A program made the position numbers and the translations under genes. DNA of 64,000 bases. Source: Rhynchosporium graminicola. Lineage: Eukaryota; Ascomycota; Leotiomycetes; Helotiales; Ploettnerulaceae. The stretch lies in the NCBI GenBank assembly GCA_900074885.1, contig FJUW01000037.1, forward strand, positions 372,001-436,000, written 5' to 3'. This document shows, piece by piece, positions 23,668 to 36,186 of the stretch; the stretch's first letter is position 1; each line of letters opens with the position of its first letter. Under the pieces are notes generated by a model. It had not been told where the DNA came from and made no database searches. It worked only from the letters and a program-made list of their open reading frames with translations.

Positions 23668-24756
23668 ATTGAAAGGTTTTGGAGAGAGTAGTGGGGAGCT
23701 TGAAAGTACGGCGAGGCGCGTTGGAAGCCTTTCGTTTGAAGCTTTTAAACTATTTGGCGCTAGTCCTGACTCGGCGATCTGCGATTGGACCTTAAATGTT
23801 TTTTTGGGACCAGGTCAGTTTATTCTGGATCAGGACATCGACATTGCCAGAGTTACCAGTTCAGATCTGTAAGTACATGAGGAATTTTGTGATTGAGTTG
23901 GATCACTTACTGATGATCGGGCAGCTTCAAATCAACATCAAACCCAGTCAAAATGCAACTTTCAGAGGAAACAAAGGTCAGTCTTACCTGTCAAGCTGGT
24001 TGCGGTCCCGAGGCTAGAGATTGACTGGAATATAGGAGCGTATTGGAAAGGTCATTGACTTCTCCCGTGTTGCTATTCATTAGTATATTGCCCCCTATCC
24101 GCGATGCAAAGAGCAGTCGCTAACGAATGCAGTGGCTATCTCCCATTGATCATCTACCTTGGTATGGCATATCAGGAGCTGGCAATGGTACTGGAAGACT
24201 AACATATCTAGGTTACACACGCAGCGAGCCTCGTCCATCTTTTATCAGGTGTTTATCTGGATTTCCTGTTCCAAAGTTTGTTCACTGACTGTCGATGTAG
24301 ACTTTTCTCCCCCCTCGCATAAATTCGACCAAACACCCAGGAACGAACCACTCATCCACATCTCAAGACAGGTAGAACGATATTGCAGGGAATGAGAGCA
24401 TGCAAATTGCGGTTTGAAGAAGCTAGGACATGATGTACGGCATAGGAGGCGTTTTTGTAAGGCATATGGGATATCAAAGACCCAGGGATTGATGGATGGA
24501 ATGACCTGTTACACCACCAGTAATTTGTACTATAGCACATTTGTGTGCAATCACCACTTGTAAAAGCATACTCAAGACCATGCCCGCTTCTGATCTTCTG
24601 GAATAAAAGTATCATTCATATGTGCTTCGCTGAAGGTTGAGTCAGATTTCAAAAGGAGCCTCGGCGATAAAATATCTGGAGCTTCAACCTCGTCATAATT
24701 GTGTGTGAACCACAACTCCACTCACAACATGACAATCTCAGCGCCGCCCTTATGAT
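23668..24756. other. Divergent promoter region, SF3B4 and mitochondrial carrier
   Basis: Head-to-head interval of 1.1 kb. No motif-bearing ORF is present. A short uORF near its right end (24729-24755) is listed separately. Confidence 0.5.
24729..24755 (+). promoter_or_regulatory. Upstream ORF abutting the carrier start codon
   Basis: ATG at 24729 opens an eight-codon frame (MTISAPPL) ending in TGA at 24753-24755. The main ATG follows at 24757, only one base after the uORF stop, an arrangement that could permit termination-reinitiation control. A second upstream ATG at 24752 overlaps this stop and reads ATG ATA TGA. Whether the transcript begins upstream of 24729 is not visible from the sequence. 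Confidence 0.5.
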
Positions 24757-25779
24757 ATGAGTGACAACCATGCGCGTCTCTCTCCCGCGCTGGTTGAGAC
24801 CATCGCCGGCCTCTCTGCCGGCACCGTGTCAACACTGGCCGTGCATCCATTAGATGTGATCAAGACCCGTCTCCAAAGCAAGCCCTTCCCAAAATCTCTC
24901 CAGGCTCACCACTAACTCCTATACCTAGTACACCGTAACAACTCTCAAACGCCCGTGAATGCGCTCACAATCCTCCGCTCCCTCGTATCCAATACCCATC
25001 CGATCCAGAGTCTCTATCGCGGCCTCACACCCAATCTAATCGGCAACGCCAGTTCCTGGGCTCTCTTTTTCTACTTCAAGTCAATCGTCGAAACACAGCT
25101 CATTACCTTCCATACCCGACCATCACAGCCTCTCTCGGACTCGGGACATAATGTACCTCTTCCCTCGCGAAGCGTACTCACGCCATTGGATTACTTCCTC
25201 GCATCTGGAATATCAGGAACATTGATCACCCTATCCACGAATCCGATCTGGGTACTCAAAACCCGCATGTTAAGCTCCGACAGAGGCGCAGAAGGAGCGT
25301 ACAACAGTATGTGGGATGGTGCAGGACAAGTCTTTCGACAAGAGGGTCTAGGAGGCTTTTACAAAGGTGTTGGAGTTAGTCTCTTAGGGAACAGTCACGG
25401 TGCAGTTCAGTTCGCAGTGTACGAACCACTGAAGAACGTGTGGCGGAAATACCTCTCGCAAGATCCTCTCCACGCGCCCATCCAAGACGGAAAGGAGGAG
25501 AAGTTGGGTAATACAGCTACGCTGATTATCTCTAGCTCAGCGAAGATATTTGCTGGTACTGTGACGTATCCGTACCAGGTCATCAGAAGTCGGCTGCAGA
25601 CTTATCACAGTGAGAAGCTGTACGGAAAGGGCATCTCTGGAGTTGGGATTAAGATCTGGAGGGACGAGGGCGTGAGGGGGTTTTACAGAGGCTTGGGGAC
25701 TAATGTGTTCAGAGTCTTGCCGGCTACGTGGGCTACGTTTTTGGTGTATGAGAATGTGAGGTACTATCTACCGCTTTGA
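24757..25779 (+). CDS. FLX1: Mitochondrial carrier, FAD/folate type (FLX1/SLC25A32-like)
   Basis: Two exons, 24757-24877 and 24929-25779, encode 323 residues. Three mitochondrial-carrier repeats are seen, each with the PxD/ExxK/R signature or a family variant: HPLDVIKTRLQ (residues 30-40), NPIWVLKTRM, and YPYQVIRSRLQ. The NPIWVLKTR variant in repeat two is characteristic of the FLX1/SLC25A32 branch, which moves FAD or folate across the inner mitochondrial membrane; the exact substrate is inferred from that resemblance. The intron (24878-24928) begins GCAAGC rather than GT, so it is a GC-AG intron. The frame supports it: joining CAA A to TA CAC gives LQIHRNN, continuous with the family, and CTAAC lies just before the acceptor. 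Confidence 0.9.
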
Positions 25780-26660
25780 GATGGAGTGGATGATGAAGGA
25801 AGTTCATTTTAATGAGTACTTCACAATAACATACGAGAATGTCGAGACTTCAGCAGGGATATTCCTCCAAGCTACAGAAGGAGATGAAAAGCATCGAAAT
25901 GAATGAAACCGAATTGTAATTTGAAATGATCGCCGCCTCACCTGGTTTAATTCTTCCCGCCAGTGTCATGTTTCCTTTCTGCTTGTTGACGAAGACTCTT
26001 AGTTCGTCCTGGATTTAGCCAATCTCTGATATTGTGGTCCCAGATACTTGACGACGACTTGACGCTGGCTTATGAAAATTGACGAAGTCGTTCTCATCGC
26101 AAGCGAATCCAGCGAGCTCGAGAGCTTACTCCATGGCGTAAAATCAATCACGTGTTTTGCTTTCTGATATATTTGTACACTTTCATCGAATGTGGTCTCT
26201 GCATAAAGATCAAAATGACAACCTGCGCAATGAAGCAAAGTCTTACAAGCCGCCATAACACGCATGTGCTGGTCTGAAACACAATTTGAGTTGGGCTGAG
26301 TGGACTGACAATGCACTCACTGTATTGTGAGAGATAATTTTAGTTTGCAAGAAGCTTCATTCTACCTCTTATCTCCAACCACAAACACTACTTTTAGAAG
26401 AGGACTTCTGGGAGAGGGGGCCGAGCAAACCAATCCAAAGTTTTTACCTAATGTTCTAAAACCTTACGCTATGCATTGCTGAGTTCTTCTATACAGTGTT
26501 GAGTACAAGCCTCCCAAGATAAAAGAAATGCGTACAGCTTCGATAGAAAGCGTGACAGAGAGCAATTCCTTTATCCTATATCTCTATCCCTTCAACGCCA
26601 AATGCCAGAATTTTCAAGGATATCCAAATATTATTGAACAGCTCCGTTTCGATCAAATCT
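25780..26660. other. Convergent intergenic region, carrier and GPI13
   Basis: Two genes end towards each other here. The largest ORF (25999-26316, minus) has no recognisable motif and is AT-leaning like UTR sequence. No gene is supported. Confidence 0.5.
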
Positions 26661-29600
26661 TTATGGCCAACCAAAAACCTCCGCAACACCCAACGTATTG
26701 ACCCTTACGCCCACCAGCGCCACCAGCACACCGACCACATCAACAATAAGTAGTATAAATGCCGCACTCATGAATTTCGGGCTGAAAATGCGATACAACA
26801 TAAGATGTCTCCTCAAATGGCCCGCCCACATCGTCGTCGCAAGACCAATGACAGCATAATACGCAAGATGCCACGCCAACGCCGCAGCTACACTGCGCAA
26901 TAATCCTTTCTTGCGAGGTTTCTGCTTCCACAGCACGACTAGAGGGAGGGCGATGGCAGCGAGGATCTGTGCACCGAATGTGTTCAGTCCAACGAGTATG
27001 GGTGAGTAGGGGTATGTGATTGAGTGCATGGGTATGAACGCCGATTCCCATTGTATGGAAGAGAGGGTGGCTTGATGACCTGTCTTGAAGAAGTGAAAGG
27101 AGCCGAGGAGGGCGAGCATGATGGGTCCGATGGGTGAGGTGGTTAGAGCGTTCAGATCGAGGATCTCAACTAAGGAGAGGATTTGCCAGGCCATGAGACT
27201 GAGTGCGCCTGCGCCCATAGGCTTTTGCACGAGCAGGAGAACGAGGAGGAAGTTGATGAGAAGTAGGCCGTAGCGTGTACCGTGTGTATTTGCGAAGCCG
27301 AGGATGGTGACTGTTGCGCCAGAACTATTGGTCATTTGCGCATTCGGAGATGACGGTTTGGCGGTGGTACTGATGGATACGCAGGGTGGTGCGTAGACGA
27401 ATGCTGGACATCCTACGCCTAAGGCTATTGCGAAGATGGTCTGAGCTATTGGAACTCGAATGGCCTTTAATCTTCCTTCTGGAATGAAGGAAGAGATCCA
27501 TTCACCATCGTCAGCGGTATCTAGTGTCCAGAAGAGTGCACTGAAGATGAGGAGGCATCGGAACACCCAGCTGATCCAGGCTGGTGCAAATCCTTCGAAG
27601 GAGCGGCTGCCTGTGTAGTAGGATTTGATGATTGATGGTAGGATTATAGCAATCAAAAAGGGAATGGCAAGCTGCCATGGTGCAGAGGTAGAGGATGTTG
27701 TTGAGGCGTAGTATGTTGATCTGCAATAGGGCATCTGCTCTTCTCTGCAAAGCTTCGAGAAGGATGCCACCCATCCAAGTGCAACGAACAGTACTGAATG
27801 GTACACAGCAAGGGTCCTATCTAGCACACTTGCGAGACGAAGAGACGATACTGCTGCAGCAACCCCGAATGTGGAGATGAAGAACAGTAGAATTGAATCC
27901 TCCCAAATCGTGTATGAATTGGACGCGAAACCAATCGACTGGCTGACCGTAAATACAACAGCCAGCCAACCCCAGAATGTCGTAGGAAAGGGGCTGACAA
28001 AAGCCATTCTCCTTCTCATCTCTTGGTAGAGAACTCCAACAAGGCCAGATATGGTACATAAACCAAGTATAAAATTGAGGAGAGAATCCGGCTTAACAGA
28101 AAAGAAGATAGCCGGTCCACCAGCAGCTCCAAGAAAGGTACCTAGTAAAGCGCCTCTGACGAGCGTCCGACTAGTAGTCTCATCCCCTCCTTTGAACTCC
28201 GAATCCTTATCAAATTGCTCGAGCTCCAGTTGCAGCTCCTTACGATCTAGCTCGGGATCATCAACCGCATCGCCATCGTTCGCATTGCTGTTCGCAAAGA
28301 GGATCAGAGCCAGCACACCAGCTGCCAAAATAGCGACACCTAGACCCATGCTTGGGACATCAAAACGAGCCCACAGACTCCGGCAAATCCTCAAGGTCTC
28401 CTCTTGAAATGCGGAAAACGTCGTATAGCCTTCTTTCCACATGTGCTGTTTGCCCGTGGCCGCTAAAGCAGTCTCTGCAGCCTCCCATAAGGCACGAGGA
28501 GATCCATCGAGAGTATTCTCATCGATCCCTCGAGCTGTCCAATAAGCAGTTTGGTATCTCTTGATTCCAGCAGCAGTCATCCTCGCCACAGCCGCTAGGT
28601 TCTCCCATGCCTTGCCCTTCTTGCCCGCGAAAGCCTCCTCTATGGGCTTACCCAGATTGTTGAATGGAATTGGCAGACCCAGTAATAAAGCCAATGTTGG
28701 TACCAAATCGATCTGGTTCACCGGCCTTATCTTGGCATTCTTAGGTGGAGTGACGAATGAAGGATCCGTACGGCCAAATATGCCTTTCTTGGAATACATC
28801 CATAACGCAGCCTGGACTTCATCGTCACTCTCACCACCATGATCCCCCTTCCCATCCATACCATGATCTCCCATGACAACCAACAGAGTATCATCATCCA
28901 GCTTCTGCACCACTTCCCTTAGTACCCCATCCATCTGCTGCAACTTCATCGTCATAGCTGGATGATTAGGTCCATAACGATGGCCTGCGTGATCAACACC
29001 CAAATAATGTGCAATCATGACATCCCAATCACCCCTCTTATCCTTCCCAAGTAAAGGCATGATATTTTCGTTCACGCCATTATCCAGAGTATGCAAATCC
29101 CAGACATCAAAGCTCGGATATGCTCTACTGATCTGTTCTTCAAAATACCCTGGGAAGAGAGCCGTCCACGTATCATCTCCTAGGTGTACGATCCTCCTCC
29201 CTGCGTCTCTTAATTGCATGAGAAGGTTGTCTTCCGTGATAGCCTCCCCACCAAAATTCGACCCCATCTCCACAAACGTAGGTAACGTTCCCGTTGTTAG
29301 ACCTTTAATCCTCACCAGCGTGGTAGTCGGCGGGTCCGCAATAAACGGTAATAGAAAGGCATTATGCGGTTCCCTGACTGCAGTCTCATACATAAATGGC
29401 AGTGAGTTATGGAAAGCTTGTGCTGGGCCACTTTCGGAGGTATTTGCGAACGGGATCGTGAAATCATAGCGTAGAGCATCTATCACGATAACTACGGCTT
29501 TCCCGAAGGTTTTAGGATGCCAGCAGCCTGCTTCGGGTGTGCCTGAGCCTTTGAAAGAGGTGTGTAGTGCAATTGGCGGTTCGGAGCAGGTAGATTTTTC

Positions 29601-30172
29601 GTCCAGGACAAGCCGGGTGAGGAGAAAACCTTTGGTGAAGAAGTAAATTCCTGATGCGTGTATGAAGCTGTCAAGAAAGTATTAGCCAATGTTGAACTTG
29701 ATCTCTCTCCAGTTCTTGTGCAGCTCGTCCCCAATTCCACTTGACCCGCCAACCCAGCATCTAGTCTGAAATCTTGTGAGTTCTCAAGGAAGCCCCCTCG
29801 TCCAACAAGCAACCAAACCCCTCCCAAAGAGACAAAAGTAACTCACAAAACCCAGACAAAAAACGCCGCAACCCAAGTCCATTCTCTCGCCCACCCCTGC
29901 GCTTTCCTCTCTCCCAAACGCTCAACGACGCTTTTCTTCCTCTCACCAGCTCCATTTCCAGCCCCATCACTACCAATTCCAGCTTCATTCAGTAACGCAG
30001 CAACTTTCTCCCTATCCTTCGCCTCTCGCGCATCGTGTACAGCTTTTGCGCGCGCATACTGTGCAGCAATTGAATTGGGATTGCTGTTTGGTGAAGGTTT
30101 GGGAACGGTATTGCGTATGCGCGGGGGTTGTGGGGAGGGTGACGATGGTGGTTTGGGTGTGGTAGTTGACAT
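26661..30172 (-). CDS. GPI13: GPI ethanolamine phosphate transferase 3 (PIG-O/Gpi13)
   Basis: Two exons on the minus strand, 29847-30172 and 26661-29667, encode 1110 residues. Gpi13 adds ethanolamine phosphate to the third mannose of the GPI precursor in the ER, the group later linked to anchored proteins. The protein has a ~100-residue Pro/Ser- and charge-rich cytosolic N terminus, then a signal-anchor helix (WVAAFFVWVFFIHASGIYFF) spanning the exon junction and running into TKGFLLTR. The lumenal alkaline-phosphatase-fold domain follows: VVIVIDALRYDF, HYLGVDHAGHRYGP and MGDHGMDGKGDHGG carry the metal-binding residues. The C-terminal half is multi-pass hydrophobic. Size and order match fungal PIG-O, and the second exon is a single open frame of about 3 kb. 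The exon 1 start is the first ATG of the frame; the Ser/Pro-rich beginning makes the exact start less certain. Confidence 0.95.
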
Positions 30173-30926
30173 TGTGGTGTCTGTATATCTGATGCCACTG
30201 AATTCAAGAGCTTCGTAGGAGTAGTTGTATTAGCATGAAGCTGGAATTGAGTATGGAAGACCTGCCATCAGGAAAGGTGCAAAATAATGAAAATATAATG
30301 AGTGTGAAATATGTTTGTAAGTGAAAGTTGGGTTAGAGCCGCGTATCGTTCAATGGGTGGAGCTGGGCAGACGCGATTTTTGTTAGGTATTCGGCGCCGA
30401 GGTTCCGATAGCTCACTCGAATCCTCAACGAGTTGTGTAAAACTCATGAACCGCAGCACTCTTAATTGATAAGAGAAGGAAGAACGTTTTTGTCAGAATG
30501 AAACGTCCAGTCATATCTATGTGAAGTTGTGTTTCCACAGCACAATAGCCTTGAACATGGGAAGGCTTCTCGGTCACAAGGTGAAAGCGTATGGATTTAC
30601 ATGTCCCACTAGGACGAGAGCATGCACAGGTCGTCGTTCTGGATTATGAGCAACCCCAGCAAACTCATCGTGTATACTGACTGGATGGCAGGGCATCAGG
30701 AAGAGAATCCTTCTAGACAACGATAATCGCTAATTCGCTCGCAAATACATTCCTACACTACAAAAGATACTTCCGATCCTGGTCTAGCCATGCCCTTGTT
30801 CATAAATCAATTGCTGTTCCAGACAATTGTCCTGTCCTCTGCCTTATGCTTTCTTTTCCCTCATAGCTCGTGCCCTAGTCTCTGTATTCAATCTCCCAAA
30901 CCAGTGTCATATATCCTATAACTTGC
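30173..30926. other. GPI13 promoter and VPS68 3' flank
   Basis: Interval between two minus-strand genes. Only short motif-free ORFs are present. A partial resemblance to a tRNA B box near 30398-30410 was examined and not accepted. Confidence 0.5.
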
Positions 30927-31715
30927 TCACAGAGCCAAGTTATACGAGTACTCATCCTCCATATTCTGGCTGATCCATAGAACAACCGAGCTGTCAGAAT
31001 TGTCAGCAATCATCTCCGAGTACTGCTCGTTCTCAAGAATTCATTCTCCAAACTCACCTTAACATAACCAAACCATTCGCGACCAAATTCGCAACTCCCA
31101 TGTAAATAGTCGGCCACGGCGCACTCGGCACCACATACTTCAATACCAGCACTGTGACACCTCCCGCCATTCCACCCGCCAGACTCGCAAAGCCCAAGAA
31201 CAGGACGACCCGCGCTTTCCAGGCCACGCCGCTACCGGAGTATGAGAAAGAGTCGGCGGAAAGACGAGTCTTCTCGATACTGTTGATGATGAGCATACCG
31301 AGAGAGGAAAAGAGAAGGGGTAGCCAGTCGACGAAGTTGATATGGATCTCGGAGCCGTTCTTTGGGCTGTGCGACCAGACGGCTGCGTCGAGGAGGACGA
31401 AGAATGCGAGGGAGAACTGTGGGGGATAGATATTAGCAATTCTGCCATAGACATAGTAGGTTCCATCTGCTCGTTGCAACAGCGAGAAGCCATTGGCTAA
31501 GTAGAAGCATAGAATCCGTTAGACGAAGCTCTCAGTCCCTCCTTCTTCCCCTACACATCTTGGAAATGCAACCCCTCCTCTCTCTCGAGTCTCCAAAGCT
31601 CGAAAAACTATGCATCACTCACCAGAGCACCGGCAGCATAAACCCCCGAGCTCCTAGCCGTAGCGCTGTTCATCCATTCCGGCTTCCTGAACTTCCAGAG
31701 GCGTTCTTCCGACAT
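30927..31715 (-). CDS. VPS68: Vps68-like four-TM protein (TMEM50/UPF0220 family)
   Basis: Three exons on the minus strand: 31623-31715, 31058-31416 and 30927-30990, encoding 171 residues. The product matches fungal Vps68, a small endosomal/vacuolar-sorting membrane protein of the TMEM50 family, which in yeast works with Vps55 in late endosome to vacuole transport. Supporting segments are SSGVYAAGAL joined to FSLAFFVLLDAAVWS (helix 1), VDWLPLLFSSLGMLIINSIE (helix 2), VVLFLGFASLAGGMAGGVTV (helix 3) and YMGVANLVANGLVMLSSVVL (helix 4). The last exon ends SQNMEDEYSYNLAL, the conserved C terminus. The second intron opens GTGAGT straight after ATGTTAAG, so unspliced reading would end prematurely; the 64-base last exon restores the family tail. 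The first intron is about 206 bases, long for this window. Confidence 0.92.
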
Positions 31716-32928
31716 CTTCTATGATCAAGGTCCTAGGTCCGATGTCGTGCTCTGGTTCGATCTTTTCCTTCTGAGCTTCTGATGTGAGTATCGGTTATCG
31801 TCGTTTCAAGGGCTGATATATGGTGGAGTTATTAGGAAGCTGTTATGCTGTGAAAGTGTTGGGATATGAGAATGGGCGTGCGGGCGAAGATGCTGTTACA
31901 GCTGAACTGGCTGCGACAGCTGAGGAGGTGGGTCCGAGCTTAGCGTCATACTCAGTCACGTGGGGAGCCTCATCCTCATCCTCGATCAAGATCGAGCTGA
32001 GCGCGCGGGGAGTGCTAGAAGCGTCACATGGGCTCGATGTTATGATTGCATAGGTTGTGACTTGATTGGATGTTGGAAAACAATCCTGTTCGAAACCTAC
32101 AACTCATTGTAAATAGTTAGCGAATGATTATGAAGTATCAGTCTCGAGATGAATGTTCATATACTCTACGTCGAGATATACTTCACGAATGTCATGATGC
32201 CACCGCCCTATGGTCACTATCCAAACTTGTCCTTGTCACCTAGACAGACAAGCAGACTGAAAAGGCAGCTCCAACTCAGTTCAAGCATCACAGAAAATAC
32301 ACGATCACATAAACGTATCAAAACATGTCTTAGGTTTCAATGATCTCTTCCATTCATCCGTTCCACTCCATCCACACCAAATAGTAGTGGCGTCTATCTG
32401 TACATACAATACTACAAAAAGTTGTTCCTTGCTGCTTGCTCATGAAAAAAACCCCATCCGGTGCACAGCGTACGTGGAAAAAGACGACACAAAAAGATCA
32501 AAAAGTGAAACCAGCACCAGCCGGCTTCGAGTTGAAAGATACAGAGGCTCGTTTCCTTTGCATTGCCCGAATTTACTTCTCTTCTTCCGATTTCCGGGAA
32601 TTGTGTCCACGAGCTTTATTTCGTATGTGCTACTTCGTGTTATTCTGCACGCCCTGTAAAACACTCCTCAATGTCTGCCACCACACACAGCTCGTTGGTT
32701 TCCAACTGTACTCACCCATGTTGGGTAGAATACATATTCGGCCAAAGAAGAAGAGAAAAATCGAAGACCTCTCAATGCAACGCATGCCAGCAATAAAAAA
32801 ATCCATTACGGTAAGGCTTTCCATCCTTCGCTTTGGCAGCAGGAAGTGACAAATCTCACCCAAAATTATCCGCGCCTCGTAACGCCTTTCGTCTTCGTGT
32901 CAGTTGCGAAATAAACAAGAGAAAGATG
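31716..32928. other. VPS68 promoter and KNR4 3' flank
   Basis: Interval of 1.2 kb between two minus-strand genes. ORFs on both strands (for example 32436-32849 +) lack motifs and overlap one another. AT-rich stretches fit the 3' UTR of KNR4. Confidence 0.5.
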
Positions 32929-34578
32929 CTAGATCTCTATCGTCTTCATCGTAGTATCATCATCTTCAACTGTAGCTTTCTTAGGGGTGCCATTGGTCAA
33001 GCCGTTGGTTTTTGCAGTCTCCTCCACCTTCTTGTTCTCCTTGTCATCATCTAATGAAACTGGTTCATGCAAGGCCTCCAGGGGCTTCTGCTTCTGATGG
33101 TCCTTGGTTTCTTCGCTTGGCCTTGGTGTCTCTACCTCTACCAGCTTCTCGGGCTTAATACCATTTGTACTGAGTCGGATTGGAGGTGCACGTTCTTCGG
33201 TGACTCGAGCGAGCGGACTGGGTTTGGCGTAGTTTGGACGGTTTGGACTTGATACGGGAGAAGCTCCACTAAATCGTTGCATTGAGCGTCCTCGGGGCTC
33301 ACCGCTGACTTCTGCGGTTGGGCTAGCATATGGTGAGCCAGTTGGCGACCCGCCAGCCTGACCGTTCATGTTCAATGGAGCTGCTGACTTGCGGCGTGTG
33401 TTCTTTCTGCCGTATTTCTGATCCATTCTCCATCTCAAGATATCTAGGTAGCCAGGTTCGACATTTTTGGCCTTGAACTCTCTCAATTTCAATTCGTGAG
33501 TCTCCTCATCAACAAACCATTTGCCGCTATTTAGATCATCTGCGAGAGTAGCCAGGAAGGCAGACCAAGACCGGGCGACCACGTACTTGCAGTCGTAATC
33601 CCTACCAAACAAGATAACTTGACCCCATTTTCCAGCAGGGCCAGGTGCCAAATCTACTGCCAGGTTGTTGCCACCCCAATCTCGGACCAGGGGAATCCAG
33701 GAAGGATGAGCGTAAACCTTTTGAATGGCACCAGGAGGTTGAGAATCCTGTCGCGAGAGCAATTCTTGTCTCCAATTAGCGTTTTGATTGGATCCTGGTG
33801 CATCTTTGGATGAAGAGGCAGCGGAGCTTCCACCAAATGCCTTCTGGGGTGCGGCTGGCTGGAAGCTAACAGGCTCTTGTAGATACTCCGCATTGACCTT
33901 CTTCCAATTGTCCCATTCCTGTACAATCTCCTCGCAATCCAGCAGCATGGAGCTGAAAATGATTCCTGTAGGATTGCCGCCTCTCTCTTGGCCATCGTGC
34001 ACTTGCCATGACTCACGAACCTCCATTGGAAGCGAGCAGTCCAACTGGTGCTCCAGCTCGTTTAGATCATTCGATGTGCAGCCTTCGCAAAGCTGATCGT
34101 AGAGTTCTTGATAGTTCTCCTCTGCCCAGCGATCAATTCGCTTCCACGAGTGTGCTGGTGGAGGTGGTGGAGGAAGGCCATCACTGAAGGGCTGCAATTG
34201 AATTTCTCCTGCTGTGGCATTCTCGAAGTTCTCCTCCGTGTTCGTCCGGTGGAGAGCAGCACTCGATCTCATGCCAGGTGAGTATGGGGATGGAGAGTGT
34301 GGTGCAGGGCTGTGTGGAAGAGGAGAGGCAGGGTATGCGCCCCCGTTCAATGCGGAGGTTGAATGCCTTCCTGAATCTTCGAAGTATGGAGAACTAACAT
34401 CCTGTCGGGATTCGGAAGCAGTGGTTGCAACAGAGGTTAAAGGAGCATGGCGACTTTGTGCGAGGGGGACGTGTTGTCCTGTGCGGTAAGGAGAGTCGTA
34501 GTCAGAGTCTGTTCACATTGTCAGAATTGACACTCTGAGGAATAATTCAACATGCTCACGTCGGTCATAGCTGGTCAT
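32929..34578 (-). CDS. KNR4: Smi1/Knr4 family cell-wall regulator
   Basis: Two exons on the minus strand, 34560-34578 and 32929-34508, encode 532 residues. Knr4/Smi1 is a largely disordered scaffold that links the cell-wall-integrity MAP kinase pathway to glucan and chitin synthesis and to polarised growth in yeast. The N-terminal ~120 residues are Ser/Pro-rich (SPLPHSPAPHSPSPYSP). The globular SUKH/Smi1 domain follows, from SWKRIDRWAEENYQELYDQL through LNELEHQLDCSLPMEVRESW and GIIFSSMLLDCEEIVQEWDNW to GQVILFGRDYDCKYVVARSW. The C-terminal third is low-complexity, charged and Lys/Glu-rich, also usual for the family. The first exon encodes only MTSYDR plus one base; a second in-frame-incompatible ATG lies 10 bases inside it. 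The domain order is intact. Confidence 0.93.
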
Positions 34579-35882
34579 TGTATGCCAGAAGGAACGGAAG
34601 GCTGAACCGAATCTGGTGACACAATCCTCTTAGCATGTTTACAATCATTATCCGAAGTGCGGGCAGAGAGGGGGTGGTGGTGTTGTTGTGATTTGAGGAG
34701 CGCAAAAGGGGAACTCACGACGCCATTTTCCGGTGATAAAGATGCGGTCGCAGACAACGTATTGTTGTTCACTCTACTGATCTTGTGGGCCGTGTTGGCA
34801 CTGGACACACCCCGAGTCGTGGTTCAAGAGCAGAGCAAGTTTCAATGGCAGTGGTTGTAATGTGGTTTGGTGATGAACGAATGTAGTTCCATCGGCAGTG
34901 GAAAGTCGCGATGGGTTTTGCTGAACTGGGCTGGGCTGGGCTGGGTTGGGTTGGCTGCTGGGACAGTCTTACGGGTTAGTTCAGGTCAGGTACAAGCCCG
35001 TCCCTCTTGCCGTGACGGAGTACTCATACAGTAGCAAAGCGTGGCAAGGCTGTGATTGGTTGTTTCTTTCCTTCAGACCCACCACAAATGTGCCGAAGCA
35101 ATAGAACTCCCGAACGAAGGATGAATAGAAGGAACTTCCAGATAAATAAATAATGCTGGAATAGGTAAGGATGATTATGATTATTCCATGAGATAGGTGC
35201 ATTTCTCGTCAATTCATCCGAAAGTGTCTTTCCATCTTACCTTGGTTTGAGCATCTTCCTCTACCCTGACTATTCTTATTCTGTTGATGGAGTAAAAGTA
35301 GCAAGTAGGACCCAGGCACAGTAGGAAAGTTTAATCATTAAACGCCAAGTCGTTATCATCGGCTGACAACTTGACATGCAAGACAAGACAAGTTGAGACG
35401 GAGGGAGGGCTTTGCTGTTGCTTGATCATTCATTTCCCTTGCAAGTAGAATATAAGGTATCTCTCTCTTCGGGGATGGCTCCTAGTTCAACATTCCCTCC
35501 GTAGAATGATGCACTTATATTTTAGAATTGCGGAGGATCATACTTATAACCCCCATTTTTCTCCTAGATGAAATTAATCTTCCGGCTCGTTTTCCTGATT
35601 AATACTTGTCTCCGTAGGCAACGAACGGTAGCCGTCAAACCTTACTTTACCCGGCCAGGAAGCAGATACACAAACTCTTGTTTTTCTCTCCCCTCCCCTT
35701 TTCCGCTTGTCCATCCGAAGCCTACAGCAGCAGGTACCGTATCGTATGTACAACGTCTTCTTCGGCAATCTGTAAAGTGAAGTAAACAATCCGTTGCCAC
35801 AGACGCCTCCACGCTTTCGCTTCTCCTTTCATTTGTGTACGGCACGTGATCTGTAGCAGCGCAGCGTACAGCAGCACTGGTG

Positions 35883-35903
35883 ATATATATATATATATAT
35901 ATA
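35883..35903. repeat. (AT)n microsatellite
   Basis: About ten AT units, followed by a shorter ACGTACATATATA extension. Confidence 0.9.
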
Positions 35904-36132
35904 CGTACATATATAAAACAATGAGCAACAACAAACAACAATGATAGGTCGGTCGTTGCCTTTCGTGTCTGCAGGTCCCTGCGGAGTCGACGTCGAGGCC
36001 CTACCATGCCACACCTGCCAACCCACGCCTCCAAGTCGCCCACGAACGCGATACTGTACTACTTCGAAGTATATCAAAAAGTGGCTGATAACAAGCAAAT
36101 CCTCACTCACTCTTCACGGTCCCACCATCCCT

Positions 36133-36186
36133 GAATAAACGTTAAGATATCAGCTGTTGCAAAGGCTTCGTATTTAACGTTTATTC
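36133..36186. repeat. 13-bp perfect inverted repeat
   Basis: GAATAAACGTTAA at 36133-36145 is repeated as its exact reverse complement TTAACGTTTATTC at 36174-36186, with a 28-base spacer. Each arm contains the palindrome AACGTT. The pair lies about 250 bases upstream of the small secreted-protein gene. Confidence 0.85.

Noticed and set aside
30340..30440. Possible tRNA (B-box-like GGTTCCGAT)
   Set aside because: No matching A box or acceptor and anticodon stems could be drawn at proper spacing.
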